DNA of 64,000 nt from an uncultured Rhodospirillaceae bacterium (GTDB taxonomy: Bacteria; Pseudomonadota; Alphaproteobacteria; UBA8366). Position 1 is the stretch's first letter. The number at the start of each line of letters is the position of its first letter. This document shows positions 34,951 to 44,573 of this stretch, piece after piece. A model generated the notes under the pieces. The model ran no database searches, was not told the origin of the DNA, and saw nothing but the letters and a program-made list of their open reading frames with translations. The position numbers and the translations under genes were made by a program. The stretch is from the NCBI GenBank assembly GCA_913043025.1, contig CAJWLM010000002.1:62001-126000 (forward strand), read 5' to 3'.

Positions 34951-36479
34951 ATGACGTAAGCAAACGTATTGAGAAAAGACGCGATTCTTCAATGTTAGGT
35001 GGCGGCCAAAAGCGTGTGGACGCTCAACATTCGAAAGGAAAGCTTACTGCACGTGAGCGAATTGATGCACTGCTTGACGAAGAAAGTTTCGAAGAATGGG
35101 ATATGTTCGTTGAGCACAATTGCCGTGATTTTGGCATGGACAGCAATCGGGTGCCCGGCGATGGAGTGATCACCGGTCATGGGAAAATCAATGGGCGGCC
35201 GGTCTTTGTTTACAGTCAGGACTTTACGGTTTTTGGCGGCTCATTATCTAGTGCTCATGCTAGAAAAATTTGCAAGGTAATGGATCAAGCTATGAAAGTA
35301 GGCGCTCCAGTGATTGGCATCAATGACTCTGGCGGAGCTCGCATTCAAGAGGGTGTCGCTTCGTTGGCAGGGTATGCGGATGTTTTTCAACGAAATGTCT
35401 TAGCGTCTGGTGTAATTCCGCAAATTTCCATGATTATGGGGCCGTGTGCGGGTGGTGCAGTTTATTCTCCAGCGATAACTGACTTTATTTTTATGATCAG
35501 GAATAGTTCATACATGTTTGTTACCGGTCCCGATGTTGTCAAAACGGTTACCCATGAAGAAGTTTCAGCTGAAAAATTAGGAGGGGCATTGACACATACC
35601 TCTACGTCAGGTGTTGCTGATCTTGCGTTTGAGAATGATATTGAAGCATTGGTTCAGGTTCGCCGATTTTTCGATTTCATTCCCCTTTCAAATCGAGAAA
35701 GGCCACCAGTTCAACCAACGAATGACCCCGTTGATCGTTTAGAAAGCTCATTGGACACATTGGTTCCGCACGACCCTAATCGGCCGTACGACATGTTTGA
35801 ATTGATTTATAAGACTGTGGATGAGCATGATTTTTTCGAGATTCAACCCGATTATGCCGGTAATATCATCATAGGTTTTGGTCGTTTGGGTGGTATGCCC
35901 GTAGGTGTTGTAGCGAACCAGCCCATGGTATTAGCTGGTTGTCTTGATATTGATTCTTCAAGGAAAGCAGCTCGCTTCGTGCGATTTTGTGATTGCTTTG
36001 GAATACCAATTATAACACTTGTTGATGTTCCTGGTTTTCTTCCGGGAACATCACAGGAATACGGAGGTATCATAAAACATGGCGCTAAACTCTTATTTGC
36101 GTATGCTGAGGCCACTGTCCCCAAGCTCACGGTAATAACACGTAAAGCTTATGGCGGAGCGTATGATGTGATGAGTTCTAAGCATTTACGTGGCGACCTA
36201 AATTACTCATGGCCTAGTGCAGAAATAGCCGTAATGGGGCCAAAGGGAGCAGTAGAAATTATTTTCCGTGAAGAGATAGATGATCCTGATAAAATAGCAC
36301 AAAGGACACGTGATTATCGTGAGAAATTTGCAAACCCACTCGTTGCTAGTCAGCACGGTTTCATTGATGACATCATTCCACCGCATAGCACTCGTGCCCG
36401 GCTTTGCCGTGGCTTAGAATTACTCGTTAATAAAAAGTTGGATAATCCTTCAAAAAAACATGACAACATACCGCTTTAG
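34947..36479 (+). CDS. pccB: Propionyl-CoA carboxylase beta subunit (carboxyltransferase)
   Basis: This encodes the carboxyltransferase subunit (510 residues) that transfers CO2 from biotin to propionyl-CoA, yielding methylmalonyl-CoA. The two crotonase-fold halves are clear: [29 protein letters not shown] with [17 protein letters not shown], and later [25 protein letters not shown]. Length and sequence match PccB rather than MccB. The ATGA overlap with the ATP12 gene sets the start. The cognate biotin subunit gene lies 1.15 kb downstream, beyond ltaE. Confidence 0.95.
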   Translation: MNDVSKRIEKRRDSSMLGGGQKRVDAQHSKGKLTARERIDALLDEESFEEWDMFVEHNCRDFGMDSNRVPGDGVITGHGKINGRPVFVYSQDFTVFGGSLSSAHARKICKVMDQAMKVGAPVIGINDSGGARIQEGVASLAGYADVFQRNVLASGVIPQISMIMGPCAGGAVYSPAITDFIFMIRNSSYMFVTGPDVVKTVTHEEVSAEKLGGALTHTSTSGVADLAFENDIEALVQVRRFFDFIPLSNRERPPVQPTNDPVDRLESSLDTLVPHDPNRPYDMFELIYKTVDEHDFFEIQPDYAGNIIIGFGRLGGMPVGVVANQPMVLAGCLDIDSSRKAARFVRFCDCFGIPIITLVDVPGFLPGTSQEYGGIIKHGAKLLFAYAEATVPKLTVITRKAYGGAYDVMSSKHLRGDLNYSWPSAEIAVMGPKGAVEIIFREEIDDPDKIAQRTRDYREKFANPLVASQHGFIDDIIPPHSTRARLCRGLELLVNKKLDNPSKKHDNIPL

Positions 36480-36525
36480 TCTCGATATATCTGTTTGGGT
36501 TTGAGGTTTGGAAAGGCACGCTGAA

Positions 36526-36554
36526 ATACCTAGCCTCTGAGGTATCATATTTTT
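36526..36554 (+). terminator. Possible weak terminator after pccB
   Basis: ATACCT (36526-36531) pairs with AGGTAT (36540-36545) around an eight-base loop and is followed by CATATTTTTA. The stem is AU-rich, so it would act weakly if at all, perhaps lowering transcription into ltaE. Confidence 0.3.
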
Positions 36555-36588
36555 ACGAGATCTTTTTAGGAAACAGCTTGGAGGAAAC

Positions 36589-37626
36589 ATGGAAGAAATT
36601 AACGTAGATTTGCACAGCGACACCCAAACTCGGCCCTCGCCCGGCATGAGGGAGGCTATGGCACAAGCACCGGTGGGGGATGAACAACGCGGAGAAGACC
36701 CTAGCGTCAACAAACTGTGCGAAATGGCCGCTGAGCTAACGGGCAAAGAATCCGCGGTATTTATGCCATCGGGTACGATGTGCAACCAAACGTCAGTATT
36801 GGTTCATTGTCAACCGGGAGACGAAATCATCGCTGATAAGACCTCTCATCTTATCAACTCCGAGTCGGGCGGAGCAGCTGCACTTGCTGGTGTTCAAATT
36901 AAGTCTATCAATGGTAAACGAGGTATATTCACTGCTGAGCAGGCCGAAAACGCGGTTAATATGAAGAAACGAAATATTCCCCGTACCCGTATGATAGAGA
37001 TTGAGCAGACGTCAAATGCTGGTGGTGGTTCGATTTGGCCGTTAGAGCGAATTCGGGAGGTTGCCGAGATTGCAGAGAAATTTGGCTTGATAATGCATAT
37101 GGATGGTGCGCGAATGCTTAATGCCGCAGTCGCTAGTAATATTACGGCCGCCGATTTTGCAGAGTCTTTTGACTCTCTTTGGGTTGATTTAAGTAAAGGT
37201 TTAGGTTGTCCGGTCGGAGCTGTGCTGTGCGGCTCTAGTGATTTTATAGAAAAGGTTTGGAGTTGGAAGATGCGCCTCGGTGGAGCGATGCGGCAATCGG
37301 GCATAGTAGCCGCAGCAGGGGTTTATGCGCTTGAAAATAATGTGGATCGGCTCGCTGATGATCACACGCTTGCTAAACGGTTTGCCGATAACATATCTGG
37401 CATCACGGGAATTGAGTTATGGCCTGTAGAAACCAATCTCGTCTTTTTTGATGTGAAAGAAACCGGGCTGACTGCAAAAATATTTCATGAGAGACTGCTG
37501 GAGAGAGGTGTACGCATAGGCATAAAGGACGAATATGAAATGCGAGCCGTGACACACCTCGATGTTGACTCAGCGGAAATAGCTCAGGCAGCCGATGCTG
37601 TAGCTCAGGTTGCAGCGGCAGCTTAA
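36589..37626 (+). CDS. ltaE: Low-specificity L-threonine aldolase
   Basis: This encodes a PLP-dependent fold-type I enzyme (345 residues) that cleaves threonine or allo-threonine to glycine and acetaldehyde. The N-terminal DLHSDTQTRPSPGMREAMAQAPVGDEQ-like segment is typical. The Schiff-base lysine is Lys203 in WVDLSKGLGCPVGAVL, and HMDGARMLNA carries the cofactor-binding aspartate. A strong TTGGAGG precedes the ATG. It sits between pccB and pccA, which is unusual. Other beta-hydroxy amino acids are possible substrates. Confidence 0.92.
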   Translation: MEEINVDLHSDTQTRPSPGMREAMAQAPVGDEQRGEDPSVNKLCEMAAELTGKESAVFMPSGTMCNQTSVLVHCQPGDEIIADKTSHLINSESGGAAALAGVQIKSINGKRGIFTAEQAENAVNMKKRNIPRTRMIEIEQTSNAGGGSIWPLERIREVAEIAEKFGLIMHMDGARMLNAAVASNITAADFAESFDSLWVDLSKGLGCPVGAVLCGSSDFIEKVWSWKMRLGGAMRQSGIVAAAGVYALENNVDRLADDHTLAKRFADNISGITGIELWPVETNLVFFDVKETGLTAKIFHERLLERGVRIGIKDEYEMRAVTHLDVDSAEIAQAADAVAQVAAAA

Positions 37627-37630
37627 AAAA

Positions 37631-39604
37631 GTGTTTAATAAAATACTTATTGCTAATCGGGGTGAGATTGCTTGTCGCGTCATTAAAACGGCCAAGACTA
37701 TGGGAATCTCAACGGTTGCTATTTTTTCTGAACAAGATGCGATGGCACTACACGTAGCTATGGCTGATGAGGCTGTGTGTATTGGTCCGGCTCCTGCAAG
37801 TGAAAGTTACTTAAATACGGACAATATAGTTGCCATAGCAAAGCAAACTGGCTCTGACGCGGTTCATCCCGGATATGGGTTTCTATCGGAAAAGTCAGAA
37901 TTCGCTGCTGCCATTGAGAGCGCAGGTATTATTTTCATAGGTCCATCCAAAGATGCTATCAGCGCGATGGGTGATAAGATCCGATCTAAAAAAATAGCTG
38001 AAGATGCCGGTGTTTCTACCGTACCCGGTTACCTCGGAGTTGTTGAGGGCATTACCGAGGCAATAAAAATAGCGGAAGATATAGGATACCCTCTTATGAT
38101 AAAGGCATCGGCGGGTGGCGGAGGCAAAGGGATGCGCATTGCCCACAATTCTGCTGAATTGAGTGAGGGGTTTCAACTGGCAGCCAATGAAGCGCTTGCG
38201 AGTTTTGGAGACGGCCGGATTTTCCTGGAAAAATATATTGAAAAACCAAGGCATATCGAAATACAGATCTTAGGTGATAAATACGGTAACGTTATTCATC
38301 TCGGAGAACGTGAATGTTCAATCCAACGGAGGCACCAAAAAATTATCGAAGAGGCGCCGTCTGCCTTTTTAGATTCCGATACTCGAGGTGAGATGGGCGC
38401 GCAAGCCGTAGCGCTTGCTAAGGCAGTCAAATACTCATCCGCTGGAACAGTTGAGTTTATAGTTGATGAAAAAAGTAATTTTTATTTTCTCGAGATGAAT
38501 ACCCGGCTGCAAGTGGAACATCCTGTAACTGAATTTGTTACCGGAATTGATTTGGTAGAGCAGATGATCAGGATTGCCTCTGGGGAGAAAATCTCATTGG
38601 GCCAGGAGGATGTTCGATGTGACGGTTGGGCAATAGAAGCTCGCGTATATGCAGAGGATCCTAGCCGTAATTTCTTACCTTCGACTGGTCGACTAAATCA
38701 ATACAAGGAACCTGTGACTTCGGACTCTATTAGAATTGATAGCGGTGTTATAGAGGGTAGTGAGATTTCTATTTTTTATGACCCTCTTATATCAAAATTA
38801 ATAGCCTTTGGTAGCAGTCGAGAAGTGGCATTAGAAAAATTGAAAAAGGCTCTTTCAGTTTATTTAATACGGGGAATTGCCCACAACATTCCTTTTTTGA
38901 CGGCTGTAATTTCAAATAAACGTTTTGCGGAAGCAGATTTCTCAACTGACTTTCTGGCCGAGGAATTTCTCGAAGGTTTTGCGCCTGAAAAGGCTATTGG
39001 ATCGCGAATGGGTATATTTATTGCGGCAGCTGCTTTTGTTAGGGCAAAGATAGATAGTCGCGTGAATCCCGTGGCGTCAAATTCCTATATTATTCAAAGC
39101 GCCGATCTTGAAAGTGAAAAAATACCCGTAGAAGTGGAAGTGTCCTGGGATAGCTGCAACGCTATTGTCAACGTAGGAGGGAGCTTCCTGCCCTTAGAAT
39201 CCGATTGGAGCCCAGGATCAGCGATTCTTCAAGCCAATATTAATGGTGTTGATCATAATTTTGTCCTTAAAGAAAATGAAATCGGATTGAGCCTCACATC
39301 GGGTATCTATCGCGCTGATCTTATTATTTTGACGCCAAGTCAATCTCGACTTTATGGCTACATGCCGGCGAATGAGGAACCCGATCTAACAAGGTATCTC
39401 TTAGCACCAATGCCAGGTCTACTTGTAAGGCTTTCAGTTGATGTTGGTGACGTTGTAAAGGATGGGGATGAATTGGCAGTAGTAGAAGCCATGAAAATGG
39501 AAAATGTTTTACGTTCCGAGCGCGATGGAACAATTGCAAAAGTAAATTTTTTGCCCGGAGATCATCTTGAGGTGGATCAAGTAATTTTGGAATATGATGA
39601 ATGA
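37631..39604 (+). CDS. pccA: Propionyl-CoA carboxylase alpha subunit (biotin carboxylase/BCCP)
   Basis: This encodes the biotin-carrying subunit (657 residues): biotin carboxylase domains (about 1-445, with KASAGGGGKGMRI, RDE-type ERECSIQRRHQK and EMNTRLQVEHPVTE), a middle BT-like region, and a C-terminal biotinyl domain with biotin on Lys622 in EAMKMENVLRSERDG. That wording is typical of PccA rather than MccA. The start is taken as GTG at 37631 (MFNKILIANRGEIACRV), just after ltaE. An upstream TTG at 37610 would overlap ltaE. No methylmalonyl-CoA epimerase or mutase gene is near. Confidence 0.93.
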   Translation: MFNKILIANRGEIACRVIKTAKTMGISTVAIFSEQDAMALHVAMADEAVCIGPAPASESYLNTDNIVAIAKQTGSDAVHPGYGFLSEKSEFAAAIESAGIIFIGPSKDAISAMGDKIRSKKIAEDAGVSTVPGYLGVVEGITEAIKIAEDIGYPLMIKASAGGGGKGMRIAHNSAELSEGFQLAANEALASFGDGRIFLEKYIEKPRHIEIQILGDKYGNVIHLGERECSIQRRHQKIIEEAPSAFLDSDTRGEMGAQAVALAKAVKYSSAGTVEFIVDEKSNFYFLEMNTRLQVEHPVTEFVTGIDLVEQMIRIASGEKISLGQEDVRCDGWAIEARVYAEDPSRNFLPSTGRLNQYKEPVTSDSIRIDSGVIEGSEISIFYDPLISKLIAFGSSREVALEKLKKALSVYLIRGIAHNIPFLTAVISNKRFAEADFSTDFLAEEFLEGFAPEKAIGSRMGIFIAAAAFVRAKIDSRVNPVASNSYIIQSADLESEKIPVEVEVSWDSCNAIVNVGGSFLPLESDWSPGSAILQANINGVDHNFVLKENEIGLSLTSGIYRADLIILTPSQSRLYGYMPANEEPDLTRYLLAPMPGLLVRLSVDVGDVVKDGDELAVVEAMKMENVLRSERDGTIAKVNFLPGDHLEVDQVILEYDE

Positions 39605-39712
39605 GGGTATGCCCAAATCTTCATCGTATAAACGAGAGCTAGTTGGGCAATATGGATCTAATCAGCTATGGACACTAAGGGCCAAAAAATTCCCTTGTGT
39701 GATGTGCAATAC

Positions 39713-40618
39713 TCATTTTGAAGGAATTCTGTTGAGTAAAATACTGGCAGCAGTACTGGCCATTCCCCTATTCGAGTGACCCACCCCAGGTACTGTCTTC
39801 AGTTTCCAGTTGAATTGGAGGTTGCGTCTTATGGCCTCTTCTTGGCCCACCTGGAAGTAAGTTTTACCTCGGGCTAAGCGGTGAAGGCCTTGATCTTTGG
39901 CTGCTTGTGTTTGGCGAAGATTTCTTGTTTGGCGCGTATCACGATTGCCAAGAAGAATAGTTAAGTCTGTCGCAAAAAGTTTCTTTAAATTACCGGTGTT
40001 TGCCGGGCTGTTCCCCATCCCGTATGGAAAATCTATGGTGAATAGGGGTAACGTATACCATCCAGCATTTGCCGTGACGGCCCGCGCTACATTGAAACCG
40101 CTGGTGAATGTTAAGTAACGGTGGACAAACTGTCCGCCAGCAGAGTGGCCGTAGAGAAAGAATTTTTTCTGTATTGAACCCGTTAACAATTTAGCACGAT
40201 CAAAAATGCGGTCGATAATACTGAATGTCCATTTTTTTTCGGGTTTTTCGTCGCCAGTGCCGATATCGTATATTCCTCCAGAATGATATGAAAGGCTTCC
40301 GGGGAAGTCGAATTTGTCGAATTCTGGTGCAAGTATGAGGGCATTGTATTGTTCAGCATAAGGTTTCCATGGACGCCAGAAACGCAGTACCTTCCGGTTA
40401 TTGCCATGCATTATGATTAGGATGGGATCGACTTTTGTAAAGGATGTCGGGCAATGATAGTAAACAGAAATATCTCGTTTCCCATCGTTTCCATCACGGT
40501 CTTCATATACGAAATATCCGGATCCCGGCTTGATTTCGCCAGCCAAGGACGAAGCGCATAGAAAAAGTAAATACAACCCCGACGATAGTATGATGAAGCG
40601 ATATTTAAACAAATACAT
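39713..40618 (-). CDS. Secreted alpha/beta-hydrolase (PHB depolymerase/esterase-like)
   Basis: This encodes a predicted exported hydrolase (301 residues) with an N-terminal signal peptide (hydrophobic stretch [22 protein letters not shown]). The nucleophile elbow is YGHSAGGQF, an acid candidate is the Asp in LGNRDTRQ and the histidine lies in [10 protein letters not shown], together an alpha/beta-hydrolase triad. The general look resembles poly(3-hydroxybutyrate) depolymerase-like esterases, but the substrate is unknown. The ATG at 40618 overlaps the end of lipB by 14 bases, and a TTG two codons earlier is possible. It is probably co-transcribed with lipB. Confidence 0.75.
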   Translation of the reverse strand: MYLFKYRFIILSSGLYLLFLCASSLAGEIKPGSGYFVYEDRDGNDGKRDISVYYHCPTSFTKVDPILIIMHGNNRKVLRFWRPWKPYAEQYNALILAPEFDKFDFPGSLSYHSGGIYDIGTGDEKPEKKWTFSIIDRIFDRAKLLTGSIQKKFFLYGHSAGGQFVHRYLTFTSGFNVARAVTANAGWYTLPLFTIDFPYGMGNSPANTGNLKKLFATDLTILLGNRDTRQTRNLRQTQAAKDQGLHRLARGKTYFQVGQEEAIRRNLQFNWKLKTVPGVGHSNRGMASTAASILLNRIPSK

Positions 40619-41240
40619 CTTCAAAACACTTAATTAACGCCATATCAAGATCTTCTAACGTTACTGGTAGTCCAAGCTCGACCAAGGAAGTAACTCCATA
40701 TTCCTGATGCTCAATACCGCAGGGGCGTATGACCGAAAAGTGATCTAAATCGGGATCAACATTTATCGCTATTCCATGAAAACTTATCCATTTACGGATC
40801 CGGATACCTATTGAAGCTATTTTATTCTCACTATTCCCGGACCCGCGCACCCAAATGCCGATACGATCCGTTCGGCGTTCAGCGTTGATGTTAAACTGGG
40901 ACAAGGCAAGAATTATCCACTCTTCTAGATCACGAATAAACTTGCGAATATCTGCACCACGAACACGCAAATCCAACATAGCATAAATCACACGCTGACC
41001 GGGTCCGTGATAAGTGTATTGTCCGCCCCGACCGGTTTCGAAGACCGGGAATCGTTTTTTGTCAAACAGGTCATCTGACTTTGCACTTGTGCCCGCAGTG
41101 ATTAAGGGGGGGTGTTCTAAAAGCCAAATCAATTCAGGTTTCTTTCCTTCCTGAATATTAGCAACGCGGTTTTCCATGAAAGCTATAGCCTCAGGGTAAT
41201 TTATCGGATGGTCACTTATCTTCCATTCAACGTTTTTCAA
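40605..41240 (-). CDS. lipB: Octanoyltransferase (lipoate biosynthesis)
   Basis: This encodes LipB (211 residues), which moves octanoate from acyl carrier protein to lipoyl domains of 2-oxoacid dehydrogenases and Gcv[21 protein letters not shown], the catalytic Lys140 in KIASIGIRI and the nucleophile Cys174 in IRPCGIEH are all present. The start is TTG at 41240. The next in-frame Met lies at residue 22, inside conserved sequence, so TTG is favoured. It is oriented away from the neighbouring tRNA gene. Confidence 0.93.
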   Translation of the reverse strand: MKNVEWKISDHPINYPEAIAFMENRVANIQEGKKPELIWLLEHPPLITAGTSAKSDDLFDKKRFPVFETGRGGQYTYHGPGQRVIYAMLDLRVRGADIRKFIRDLEEWIILALSQFNINAERRTDRIGIWVRGSGNSENKIASIGIRIRKWISFHGIAINVDPDLDHFSVIRPCGIEHQEYGVTSLVELGLPVTLEDLDMALIKCFEDVFV

Positions 41241-41311
41241 AATTATTTTCCCGACTTTATGCGTAAAACTACTTTTTCTTATCCCACCAATAATATAATA
41301 CTACGACATAT

Positions 41312-41398
41312 GCGGTCGTGGCGGAACTGGTAGACGCGCAGCGTTGAGGTCGCTGTGGGAGCAATCCCGTGGAAGTTCGAGTCTTCTCGACCGCACCA
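41312..41398 (+). tRNA. tRNA-Leu (anticodon GAG)
   Basis: A complete class II tRNA can be folded. The acceptor stem pairs 41312-41318 with 41388-41394, the discriminator is A41395 and CCA is encoded at 41396-41398. The anticodon stem is 41339-41343 with 41351-41355, and the loop TTGAGGT gives anticodon GAG at 41346-41348, reading CTC/CTT leucine codons. The long variable arm (about 41356-41369) and the TTCGAGT loop are typical of tRNA-Leu. A TATAAT at 41294-41299 is well placed as a -10 element, though no good -35 is seen. Confidence 0.96.
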
Positions 41399-41693
41399 AC
41401 ACTTCGGAGTAGATAAACTCCCCTAGCTGCCGTGTTACTTTATGCTCTTCTTCTAAAAACCTTGCAGCGATTACAATGCTAGAACTATGGGAGTGTTTGC
41501 GTTCAATGTTTGAGTATTCTAGTTTGTAGGATATGCGTCTCATATGCCATATTCTCGAGCTGTAGATGGGCTGGCTAAACATATAAATAAAATGTAGGCT
41601 TTGAGGTCGTAAAATATACGGTTTCAGACTACTTAAGATCTAAGACTAGTGTGGTATGGAGCTAAGAATGCTTTTACTGCAAATGGAGCTTCT
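41399..41693 (+). other. Gap of 295 bases between tRNA-Leu and mgtE
   Basis: No gene is supported. Directly after the tRNA a nested hairpin can be drawn, with AACAC (41398-41402) pairing GTGTT (41432-41436) and, inside it, GGAGT (41406-41410) pairing ACTCC (41417-41421). There is no T-tract after it. No magnesium riboswitch was recognised upstream of mgtE. tRNA 3' ends are common integration sites, but no direct repeat of the tRNA end or integrase is present. Confidence 0.4.
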
Positions 41694-43085
41694 ATGGGTA
41701 TAGTCGGAACTACTGACCTTAAAACATCCGGTGCTCCTATTCCGCTCTACGGCGTTGATGACAAACTGGTCCGTGAACTTTCAACTGCATTGGGTAACGG
41801 GCAGGCGGCAACTGCTACAAATTTAATTGCTGAAATACATGGAGCAGATCAAGCTGATATATTTGAGCGCTTATCACCATCATTAAGGCGGCGTTTTAAG
41901 GATCTTTTACTTGATCAAGTTCAGCCGGAATTTTGGGTAAATATAGATGAAGGACTCCGGGTAGCCTTGTTTTGTGACATGGAGAGTTACAAAATTTCTA
42001 CCTTAGTTCAAAAACTCGAGACTGATGACGCGGTTCGACTTTTAGGAGATTTAAGGGCTCGAGATAGGAGTGAAATTCTTAAATGTGTTTCCGAGCCGAC
42101 CCGAGCGCTTTTTGAGGAGGCACTTTGCTATCCAGAGGATACTGCTGGTCGATTGATGCGGCGAGAAAAGGTTACAGTGCCAGAACATTGGAAAGTTGGT
42201 GATGTGATAGACTTTTTAACCGATGTGGATGAGCTTCCCGAAGCCCTTCACAACCTTTTTGTGGTTGACCCACTTCACAGTCCAGTCGGTTACATTCCTG
42301 TCTATAAACTACTGGGTGTCAGTCGAGAGGAACCAATATCTCCGCTAATTGTAAGAGATATAAAGGTTCTTCCTGTCATGACAGACAAAGAGGAAGTCGG
42401 TCTTTTCTTTAGACAATACGGTTATGTATCCGCGTCGGTTGTAGATGCGGATGGAGTCATGTTGGGTGTCATAACCATAGATGATGTGGTCACAGTAATT
42501 GACGAGGAGGCTGAAGAGGATATTTTGAAATTAGCTGGTGTGCAGGGTGATGATTTTTATGATGCGGTGATTGCCACCACACGCGCTAGGATTTCATGGT
42601 TGTTAGTAAATTTACTGACTGTAACGCTTTCAGCTCTGGTGATCGGTTTTTTTGATACAGAAATCGAAAAACTAGTGGCGTTGGCAATCTTAATGCCAAT
42701 CGTAACTGCATTGGGTGGCAATGCAGGTACTCAAGCACTAACGGTAGCTGTCCGTGCCATTGCAACCAAAGAGTTGACAGTAAATAATACGGCTAGAACA
42801 ATTGGAAAGGAAATATTGGTTGGTGGCATAAACGGCCTTATCCTAGCAACGATACTATTGTTTATCGTTGGGTTTTGGTTCTCTGATGTGGGTTTGGGTG
42901 CAGTATTCGCGATGGCAATAATCATCAACATGGTTGTTGCCGGATTCATCGGTGTTGCAGTGCCCATGGCACTTTACCGGTCAGGTATTGATCCAGCGGT
43001 GGCATCATCCGTTCTAGTAACAGCAGTTACAGATATTGTTGGGTTTTTCTGCTTCCTAGGTCTTGCTGCTTGGCTAATATTTTAA
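41694..43085 (+). CDS. mgtE: Magnesium transporter MgtE
   Basis: This encodes an MgtE-family Mg2+ channel (463 residues). The cytoplasmic N domain (about 30-135) and two CBS domains (about 140-260) sense Mg2+, and five membrane helices from about residue 295 form the pore. The family signature PIVTALGGNAGTQALTVAVRA is present, including the Asn/Gly pore residues. The ATG at 41694 has GGAG six bases upstream. An upstream GTG at 41649 lacks one. Cobalt transport is also reported for the family. Confidence 0.93.
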   Translation: MGIVGTTDLKTSGAPIPLYGVDDKLVRELSTALGNGQAATATNLIAEIHGADQADIFERLSPSLRRRFKDLLLDQVQPEFWVNIDEGLRVALFCDMESYKISTLVQKLETDDAVRLLGDLRARDRSEILKCVSEPTRALFEEALCYPEDTAGRLMRREKVTVPEHWKVGDVIDFLTDVDELPEALHNLFVVDPLHSPVGYIPVYKLLGVSREEPISPLIVRDIKVLPVMTDKEEVGLFFRQYGYVSASVVDADGVMLGVITIDDVVTVIDEEAEEDILKLAGVQGDDFYDAVIATTRARISWLLVNLLTVTLSALVIGFFDTEIEKLVALAILMPIVTALGGNAGTQALTVAVRAIATKELTVNNTARTIGKEILVGGINGLILATILLFIVGFWFSDVGLGAVFAMAIIINMVVAGFIGVAVPMALYRSGIDPAVASSVLVTAVTDIVGFFCFLGLAAWLIF

Positions 43086-43251
43086 GTGCTTTGAATAGCT
43101 TATGGCGTCAACTAACCTGTATATTTACCTGCTTAAAGAAGAAAAATATGTATTTGTCGGTGCTGCTGAATGGCATCATTCAAACGCTAAATAATGAAGG
43201 TAAAATCGGCAAATATACATATTTCAAAAAATAAAAATTTGAGGATATAAA

Positions 43252-43917
43252 ATGCCAACAGTTATGATAACGGGTGCTAGTAGAGGTATTGGCCGTGAAT
43301 TTGTAAGACAGTACCTTGACGCTGGTTGGGATGTAATAGCTACGTGTCGCAACCCTGAGGGTGCGGGCTACGGGGATGGAGAAGCCCTGCAGCTGGACAT
43401 TGCTGACCCAATAAATGTCAAAAATCTTTCGGAGCAGCTGTCGGGAAAAGCAATAGACCTCTTGATAAACAACGCTGGCGTTAACCTCGCAAAAAATACA
43501 AATATTGGCACTTTTGACTATGAATCTTGGGATGAGATTTTTTGGGTAAACGTTTTAGCACCACTCCGGATCGCAGAGCTTTTTATACCGAACATCAAAA
43601 TTTCGGAACGGAAACAGATCGTATTTCTTTCTAGTATAATGGCAAGCCTCGAACAAAATACTGGTGGAATGCCGGTCTATCGTTCTTCTAAGGCAGCCCT
43701 TAACCAGGCTGTACTGAGTATAACTCCTCATCTTCGTCTTAAAGGTATCACTACATTACTAATCCATCCGGGTTGGGTTAAAACTGATATGGGAGGGCCG
43801 AACGCAGCTATCGATGTTCAAACAAGCGTTTCCGGTATGCGGGAAACTTTCGAATCGTTGACGCTCGACCGTTCAGGCTCGTATGTCAATTACGACGGGA
43901 AAACAATTCCGTGGTAA
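43252..43917 (+). CDS. Short-chain dehydrogenase/reductase
   Basis: This encodes an SDR (221 residues) with the cofactor motif TGASRGIGREF near residue 7, NNAGV near 77, the catalytic serine in FLSSIMAS and the YRSSKAAL Tyr/Lys pair. The short length and lack of a long C-terminal region resemble the C-factor/sniffer-like SDR group. Substrate is unknown. It has a GAGGA site 8-12 bases upstream and stands 166 bases from mgtE and 41 bases before the next gene. Confidence 0.85.
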   Translation: MPTVMITGASRGIGREFVRQYLDAGWDVIATCRNPEGAGYGDGEALQLDIADPINVKNLSEQLSGKAIDLLINNAGVNLAKNTNIGTFDYESWDEIFWVNVLAPLRIAELFIPNIKISERKQIVFLSSIMASLEQNTGGMPVYRSSKAALNQAVLSITPHLRLKGITTLLIHPGWVKTDMGGPNAAIDVQTSVSGMRETFESLTLDRSGSYVNYDGKTIPW

Positions 43918-43958
43918 TTTTTGCAGATGAACTGAGTCACCTTAATGGGTAGGAATAG

Positions 43959-44567
43959 ATGCGAGAATTACAACCAATTGAATTTTATTTCGAGTTTGCC
44001 AGTCCATACGGTTACTTTGCTAGTGTTAGAGTAGATCGCATTGCTAAAAAACATGGGCGTACTGTCTTATGGCGGCCAATTATGTTAGGCGTAGCGTTGA
44101 ATGCCACCGGCAGCAAGCCAAATGTCTTGGTGCCTATGAAGGGTGAGTATTTTAAACGCGATATTGCACGATGCGCTAAGGTAATGAACTTGCCTTTTAC
44201 TTTGCCGAAAAAAATGCCGATGAATTCCCTCTCGGCTAGTCGTGCCTTTTACTGGGTAAACGAACAAGACACCTGCAAAGCTAAGGAATTTGCGGCAGCT
44301 ATCTATCATGAACATTGGGGCTTGGGTAATGACATGAGCGATATTGACGACGTGGCGAGGGTTGCTGGAGCGATTGAGATAGACGGTGAGAAACTAAAAG
44401 CAGGTTGCCAAAGCCAGATGATAAAAGACAAACTGAGAGATATTACTATGGCTTCCGTTGACGCCGGTGTATTCGGATCACCCTTCATCATTGCTGATGA
44501 AGAACAATTTTGGGGGCACGACCGACTCAGTTTACTGGATCAATGGCTCGATGCTGGTCACTGGTAG
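43959..44567 (+). CDS. 2-Hydroxychromene-2-carboxylate isomerase-like (DsbA/kappa-GST fold)
   Basis: This encodes a thioredoxin-fold protein (202 residues). Members of this family use glutathione to isomerise hydroxychromene carboxylate in naphthalene breakdown, but many have other unknown roles. The N-terminal FYFEFASPYGYFAS with the serine in SPYG and the GVFGSPFIIADEEQFWGHDRL end are the family marks. No aromatic catabolism genes are nearby, so the naphthalene function is unlikely here. It is seven bases upstream of the glycosyltransferase gene. Confidence 0.85.
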   Translation: MRELQPIEFYFEFASPYGYFASVRVDRIAKKHGRTVLWRPIMLGVALNATGSKPNVLVPMKGEYFKRDIARCAKVMNLPFTLPKKMPMNSLSASRAFYWVNEQDTCKAKEFAAAIYHEHWGLGNDMSDIDDVARVAGAIEIDGEKLKAGCQSQMIKDKLRDITMASVDAGVFGSPFIIADEEQFWGHDRLSLLDQWLDAGHW

Positions 44568-44573
44568 GCACGG

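Noticed and set aside
37610..37630. TTG 37610 as the start of pccA
   Set aside because: It would overlap ltaE, and the conserved family N-terminus begins at the GTG at 37631.
39594..39779. 61-residue plus-strand open frame after pccA
   Set aside because: It overlaps the end of the minus-strand hydrolase gene and the end of pccA, and its sequence matches no family I know.
43959..44567. Naphthalene catabolism gene
   Set aside because: The family resembles 2-hydroxychromene-2-carboxylate isomerase, but no ring-cleaving or other aromatic catabolic gene is nearby.
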